The position numbers and the translations under genes are program-made. From the IMG/VR virus record IMGVR_UViG_3300043409_003130, positions 18,526 to 82,525 of that record: a stretch of 64,000 bases of DNA; one strand, given 5' to 3'. The notes below the pieces were generated by a model. That model had not been told where the DNA came from. It saw only the letters and a program-made list of their open reading frames with translations, and did no database searches. Each line of letters opens with the position of its first letter. Position 1 is the first letter of the stretch. This DNA is from a virus. Shown here piece by piece: positions 60,723-64,000 of the stretch.

Positions 60723-61157
60723 ATGATTTATAAATATTCCGAATGGATTAAAGAATCTGAAACAGTTGAGGCTCCACCAGTAATGGACACAGCCGCTCAG
60801 CCTGCTGTACCTGCTGTATCTAGCGATTCTATGGAATCTGAACCACCAGCTGCTGATCTTGAAACATTTGATGAAACTACTGAAATCGGTAAATTTCAAA
60901 AATTAGATCAGGATCGTAAAACTGCAGTAAAGGCATTTAAAGATAAACAAAAAGAATTTTTGGCAATTGCGGTTGAAACTCGTAAGTCTCCAGTAACTGA
61001 TGAAGACAAAGAAAAGGTTAAAACCCTTAAAGACTCTCTTATTATATTAAATAAAACAATGAAAGATGCTGAGGCTGCTTTTAATAAATTTAATGATGAA
61101 GCCCTAGGATTAGGAGTTGAAATTCCTGGAATAGAGGCTGAGGATATTGAGCCATAA
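60723..61157 (+). CDS. Acidic putative prohead-core/packaged protein
   Basis: A 144-residue acidic protein. MIYKYSEWIKE|SETVEA is very close to the T4 internal-protein start M-K-T-Y-Q-E-F-I-A-E-A. Residues 18-55 are disordered (P, A, S, E), and 56-130 are charged helices (KLDQDRKTAVKAFKDKQKEF, MKDAEAAFNKFNDE). Composition resembles T4 prohead core or internal proteins. A late-type element lies 10 nt upstream, and the next gene carries the same kind of peptide. Confidence 0.6.
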   Translation: MIYKYSEWIKESETVEAPPVMDTAAQPAVPAVSSDSMESEPPAADLETFDETTEIGKFQKLDQDRKTAVKAFKDKQKEFLAIAVETRKSPVTDEDKEKVKTLKDSLIILNKTMKDAEAAFNKFNDEALGLGVEIPGIEAEDIEP

Positions 61158-61185
61158 TATAAAATTAAAAAAAAATAAAAATAAA

Positions 61186-61866
61186 ATGAAAAATTTAGTA
61201 AAAAGATTTGGTCAATTCGTAAATGAAGGTCACCATGATTCTATGTTTAGTCCAAATGCTGGAGATAATAATATGTTACCTAATAGAAACCGTTATGATC
61301 GCTATGAAGAAGAAGAAGGTGGATATGATGACGAAGGTAATTATATAAAAGATAAAATGTCAGGTGCTGAGTCGGAACCATGTGAAGATGGATGTAGAGA
61401 GTTTGATGAACGTGGTAAATGCATAGTATGTAATAATTCTGAGGATTCTGATTATTATGATGAAGATAATATAGACCCTCAACATGAAATAAATAAGACC
61501 TTATATGGTCAAGCAGATGCCTATCAACGGTCTAAAATTGATCGTCAAATCGACAGACATAATATGGGTAAAATGGATAATATGTCAGAAGAAGAATTAT
61601 ATGAAGCTAAGAAGCAGGAAAAAATTGAGGCACTTGATGCAATTGACAAGAAATTTGCAAAAATGAAACCAGCAAAGAAGTCTATGCCAATGAAGCCAAT
61701 GACAAAGAAGAACATGGAAATGGAAGAAGAAGAAGAGGAAGAAGAGTCGTCAATGAAGCCTAAAATGTTATTTGGTAAGCCAGTTAAATCTGCAAAGCCT
61801 GAAACTAAAACTAATAAAATGCCACTAAAAGGCGGAAAACCTGCATTTTTATTCGGTAAAAAGTAA
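61186..61866 (+). CDS. Low-complexity putative packaged/core protein
   Basis: A 226-residue protein. The ATG at 61186 is chosen over the in-frame ATG at 61147 because it gives MKNLVKRFGQFVNE|GHHDS, a model capsid-targeting peptide, and follows a long A-rich leader. It contains a C-x3-C ... C-x2-C set (CEDGCREFDERGKCIVC) that may bind zinc, an acidic centre, and a Met/Lys/Glu-rich C-terminus with MEEEEEEEESS and repeated P-x-K-P-M/K motifs. Charge-segregated low complexity resembles scaffold or core proteins. Confidence 0.6.
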   Translation: MKNLVKRFGQFVNEGHHDSMFSPNAGDNNMLPNRNRYDRYEEEEGGYDDEGNYIKDKMSGAESEPCEDGCREFDERGKCIVCNNSEDSDYYDEDNIDPQHEINKTLYGQADAYQRSKIDRQIDRHNMGKMDNMSEEELYEAKKQEKIEALDAIDKKFAKMKPAKKSMPMKPMTKKNMEMEEEEEEEESSMKPKMLFGKPVKSAKPETKTNKMPLKGGKPAFLFGKK

Positions 61867-61888
61867 AATACAATCCTTTTAAAATATC

Positions 61889-61926
61889 AAATGGGTCAAT
61901 ATCTAAAAAATACTGACCCATTTTTA
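61889..61926 (+). terminator. Rho-independent terminator
   Basis: AAATGGGTCA ... TGACCCATTT, extended by two further pairs after one mismatch, followed by T residues; it separates the core-type gene from the convergent nuclease gene. Confidence 0.8.
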
Positions 61927-61948
61927 ATTAGGGGAGTTTAGTTTTCTA

Positions 61949-62593
61949 CTATTTAAATTTAATACGGGTAATTGTTTCGATTTTTGAAAGCGGAGTTAAT
62001 TTACTCTCTAGGTCTTTAGGTTGAACTTTAGTATTTTCAAAAAGATAAGCTTCCCAAACCTTGGTTTTTTTAATAAAAATCACTTTCCAGCAATGAGTTG
62101 GAATTGTAACTGTTCCAATTTTACCAGCACTACCTAACGATCCACACCAAACTTTAACTGAGTCAAATTGGGTAGCAAGTTCGCGAGTTCTAGACTCTAG
62201 CGTTTTCCAGATACCAGCATTTAGTGAATGGTATTGCGGTGACATATTTGAAAAATAAAAACACTCTTTTTGTAATTCAGAACTACACTGATTATCAGCA
62301 GCTGGACACATATGACCTCGGTCAAATCCAGAACCTTTATAGTCGTCCATTAGGTCGGTTTCGGCAGCCAGTAATGGATCCGGCGCAAATGCATCTTTTC
62401 TAGGAACCTTTGACTCTGGGCAAACAAGTCGGGCTCGGGTATCCCACCATTCAATATTAACCGAATAGCGTAGATCGGTATTATAGTATGCAATATAACC
62501 CGTATGAGTTAATTTAACAATTGGGTCCTTTTTAAAAGATCCAAAAAGTAGGGTAATTATGACTAACCCTATAATTTTTTTAAATAGTTGCAT
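61949..62593 (-). CDS. Secreted DNA/RNA non-specific endonuclease (NUC1 family)
   Basis: A 214-residue protein. A hydrophobic N-terminal segment (LFKKIIGLVIITLLFGSF) is a signal peptide or anchor. The beta-beta-alpha-metal site is GFD91RGH94MCPAADN with catalytic H94, followed by CFYFSNMSPQYHSLN125AGIW with the metal Asn. Such nucleases degrade DNA and RNA outside the cytoplasm. Cysteines (C58, C97, C103, C111, C149 region) may form disulphides, in keeping with export. An ATAAATAA late-type element precedes it. It could destroy host or competitor DNA in the periplasm or after lysis. Confidence 0.87.
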   Translation of the reverse strand: MQLFKKIIGLVIITLLFGSFKKDPIVKLTHTGYIAYYNTDLRYSVNIEWWDTRARLVCPESKVPRKDAFAPDPLLAAETDLMDDYKGSGFDRGHMCPAADNQCSSELQKECFYFSNMSPQYHSLNAGIWKTLESRTRELATQFDSVKVWCGSLGSAGKIGTVTIPTHCWKVIFIKKTKVWEAYLFENTKVQPKDLESKLTPLSKIETITRIKFK

Positions 62594-62610
62594 TGGTTAT
62601 ATTTTATTAT

Positions 62611-62629
62611 TATTTATTTATGGTATAAT
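62611..62629. promoter_or_regulatory. Divergent promoter region: late-type leftward, TATAAT rightward
   Basis: The minus strand reads CATAAATAAATA (62622-62611) for the nuclease gene, and the plus strand has GGTATAATATA (TATAAT 62624-62629) 26 nt before the ATG at 62656. The two elements abut, so the two genes could be expressed at different times. Confidence 0.45.
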
Positions 62630-62655
62630 ATAATTAATAATCTAAACCTGGTCAT

Positions 62656-63015
62656 ATGAAAAACTTAATTTTAGCAATTACACTCTTAGCTTCAGCAAAT
62701 ATTTTTGCTCAAACAAACCAACGAGAAGCCGCCGAAGCCTTTTTAAAATCTCATCAGCTTGCATTTAATCAATTACAGGAACCAGTTTATTGCTCAAATC
62801 CAGATAGCTTAATTAAAATTTTAAATAGTCAAAACGTAAATTATATAATTAGTGAATATGAATTCATTGGCTCAGTAATTGCTGAACCTAATTTTGGAGG
62901 AGTAAGCGGAAAATCTGTAACCAACAATAAAGCTAAAGCATTTATTGCATATCAAATAGTTGAGAGAGAGTTTAGAACTTATATCATTGAAATAACTGGA
63001 CATAATTTCTTTTAA
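62656..63015 (+). CDS. Small exported protein, unknown
   Basis: A 119-residue protein with a clear signal peptide (MKNLILAITLLASANIFAQT, cleavage after A18). The mature part (about 100 residues) has a helix (REAAEAFLKSHQLAFNQLQE), 'CSNPDSLIKILNSQNVNYII' and a closing strand REFRTYIIEITGHNFF. It is divergent from the secreted nuclease and might act in the same compartment. No family recognised. Confidence 0.6.
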   Translation: MKNLILAITLLASANIFAQTNQREAAEAFLKSHQLAFNQLQEPVYCSNPDSLIKILNSQNVNYIISEYEFIGSVIAEPNFGGVSGKSVTNNKAKAFIAYQIVEREFRTYIIEITGHNFF

Positions 63016-63087
63016 TTACTTTGTATATCACACTATAAATACAAAGGGCTCCATTAGGAACCTGTGTTGTTACTATAGAGTTGAGAA

Positions 63088-63801
63088 TTAATTACTGAAG
63101 TCCCCTTCTCCTTGTTGTATATTTGCTTGACCGGTCTGTGCCGGTGGTATATTTGACTGGACTTGTGTATGGAGTCTTTGAGCGTCGACTAACCACTTGG
63201 CTACGTCTGAGGCTGCTAGCTGGTCCCTCATCATGTTAGCATAATCTGTGAATACGGCTTGAGTCTCTTGGCCCCAACCTGCTGGCATTTGACTTGGTGC
63301 AATAGCGGTTGCAATATCAATCATTACAGCCTTAGCTAAAGTAATCCCCTTTGTAGAAAGAGTTCGAGGTTTAGCGCCTGACCCTGATAAAATACCAGTA
63401 TTTCCAGTAATTAATGTTTTTAAGTTTGCCATGTTAACCACAGGTGTTTCATTTGCCAGCAGGTTTTTGCGTATTAAGCTTTTAGAACACACGGTTGCTC
63501 TATTTGAAAAATACTTTTCCGGACCCTGGCTTTGAATGGAGGTAAGTATGGGATAATTAGCGTCGCCGTTGGGTATTTTATCAGCTGCCCCGTGTGCATT
63601 TAAGATTGTGATCGCAAGTTCTGATGCAAGGCCGTTTGACCATGCTTTTAGAGAACCGATAGTTGCATAATAAAAACTAAATCCACGAGAAGATGCATCA
63701 GTTGGATTACCACCCATTGTTAATTTAATTGCATAGTTTTTAGAATTTATAATTCCACCGTTTTTCATTAGGGATAAAAATGCCGCCCCTAATCTCAGCA
63801 A
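63088..63801 (-). CDS. Phage protein, C-terminal part of a larger or coupled gene
   Basis: A 237-residue frame from the ATG 63801 to the stop at 63088. Residues 1-75 (LGAAFLSLMKNGGIINSKNY, GFSFYYATIGSLKAWSNGLA) and the rest, with 'APSQMPAGWGQETQAVFTDYANMMRDQLA', are helical and soluble, ending ANIQQGEGDFSN. The ATG overlaps the stop of the upstream frame (ATGCTGA). The protein reads as if it continued the upstream frame (SITASNNGFAC then LRLGAAFLSL), so a frameshift or mis-called base near 63797 is possible. Family unknown; virion protein likely. Confidence 0.55.
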   Translation of the reverse strand: MLRLGAAFLSLMKNGGIINSKNYAIKLTMGGNPTDASSRGFSFYYATIGSLKAWSNGLASELAITILNAHGAADKIPNGDANYPILTSIQSQGPEKYFSNRATVCSKSLIRKNLLANETPVVNMANLKTLITGNTGILSGSGAKPRTLSTKGITLAKAVMIDIATAIAPSQMPAGWGQETQAVFTDYANMMRDQLAASDVAKWLVDAQRLHTQVQSNIPPAQTGQANIQQGEGDFSN

Positions 63802-64000
63802 GCATGCAAAACCGTTATTAGATGCAGTTATGCTAAGTGGTTTACCCTCCGGAAAATCCGCTTTAGTTAGAGTGATTGACCCAGTATCAGTAATAGTCTT
63901 ACCGTTTATTGTTAATATATCTTTGCCTACTGGTACTGGAGTGCCTGGTCCAGTTGGTGATATTGTACCGTTAAATTTACCTTCAGTTGAAATATTGCTA
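63795..64000 (-). CDS. Partial gene running off the window end
   Basis: The last 206 bases hold an open minus-strand frame: ...GKFNGTISPTGPGTPVPVGK, then DILTINGKTITDTGSITLTK and ADFPEGKPLSITASNNGFAC with TGA at 63795-63797. It is a Gly/Thr/Pro-rich beta domain of a fibre- or virion-protein type, truncated at the window edge. It is either a separate gene translationally coupled to the next one or the N-terminal part of the same gene interrupted by a frameshift. Confidence 0.55.

Noticed and set aside
61147-61185. In-frame upstream ATG at 61147 for the core-type gene
   Set aside because: The extra residues (MSHNIKLKKNKNK) come from an A-rich leader overlapping the previous gene, while the ATG at 61186 gives a standard capsid-targeting peptide.
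63034-63042. A perfect TATAAATAC late-promoter core on the plus strand
   Set aside because: No plus-strand gene follows before the window end; the downstream genes are on the minus strand, so I cannot assign it a function. The flanking CTTTGTAT/ATACAAAG inverted repeat lacks a T run and is not a clear terminator.

Overview
The window is a stretch of a large, AT-rich, T4-like (contractile-tailed) phage genome whose host is most likely a member of the Bacteroidota. T4-type genes can be recognised: a gp6-like baseplate wedge protein, a gp15-like tail terminator, a tube-like protein, small and large terminase (gp16/gp17 type), a gp26-like baseplate hub protein, PhoH, and TATAAATA-type late promoters. 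The Bacteroidota link rests on a DnaK of Bacteroidota type, DUF3127- and DUF4494-like proteins, and the general lack of Shine-Dalgarno sequences. There is no integrase, and no housekeeping operon of a cell.

Layout. 1-9.8 kb: the 3' part of a giant proline-free collagen-like fibre gene (869 Gly-X-Y triplets), a Gly-rich adhesin and a small tail protein. 9.9-12.2 kb: a fused glycosyltransferase whose C-terminal half has the signature of the autotransporter O-heptosyltransferases (Aah/TibC). 12.2-15.1 kb: a tube-like protein, then a leftward late operon (two spanin-like proteins, gp15-like, a nucleotidyltransferase). 15.17-15.55 kb: a phage tmRNA on the minus strand. 15.6-33.5 kb: baseplate, packaging, PhoH, an ECF-like sigma factor, membrane and virion proteins. 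33.5-35.6 kb: an FkbM methyltransferase and a putative second glycosyltransferase. 35.7-43.9 kb: large proteins that look like ejected internal proteins, a Nudix hydrolase and an ATP-grasp enzyme. 44-48.2 kb: nucleic acid metabolism (ligase, guanylate kinase, OB-fold protein, DEDDh exonuclease, UV endonuclease). 48.2-56.3 kb: more putative virion-packaged proteins, including a cell-wall hydrolase set. 57.1-60.3 kb: DnaK and a histone-deacetylase-like enzyme. 60.3-64 kb: further packaged-type proteins, a secreted nuclease, a secreted small protein and the end of an interrupted gene.

How the parts fit. At least thirteen proteins, scattered and on both strands, begin with the same kind of short peptide (M-K/I-x-hydrophobic-x-x-F-x-x-F/W, then hydrophobic-x-E), closely resembling the T4 capsid-targeting sequence and its prohead-protease cleavage site. 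They include nucleotidyltransferases, an ATP-grasp enzyme, an M23/GH19 hydrolase, an amidase, a peptidoglycan-binding protein, a GNAT-like protein and large membrane-active proteins. I read this as a cargo of proteins packed in the head and delivered with the DNA. Their genes mostly sit behind TATAAATA-like late promoters, for which the ECF-like sigma factor is the natural candidate. Several metabolic genes instead carry TATAAT exactly 6 nt before the ATG, which predicts leaderless mRNAs. The fibre and the adjacent heptosyltransferase-like enzyme suggest that the phage glycosylates its own Ser/Thr-rich fibre. All functional statements are from reading the sequence; no database search was run.
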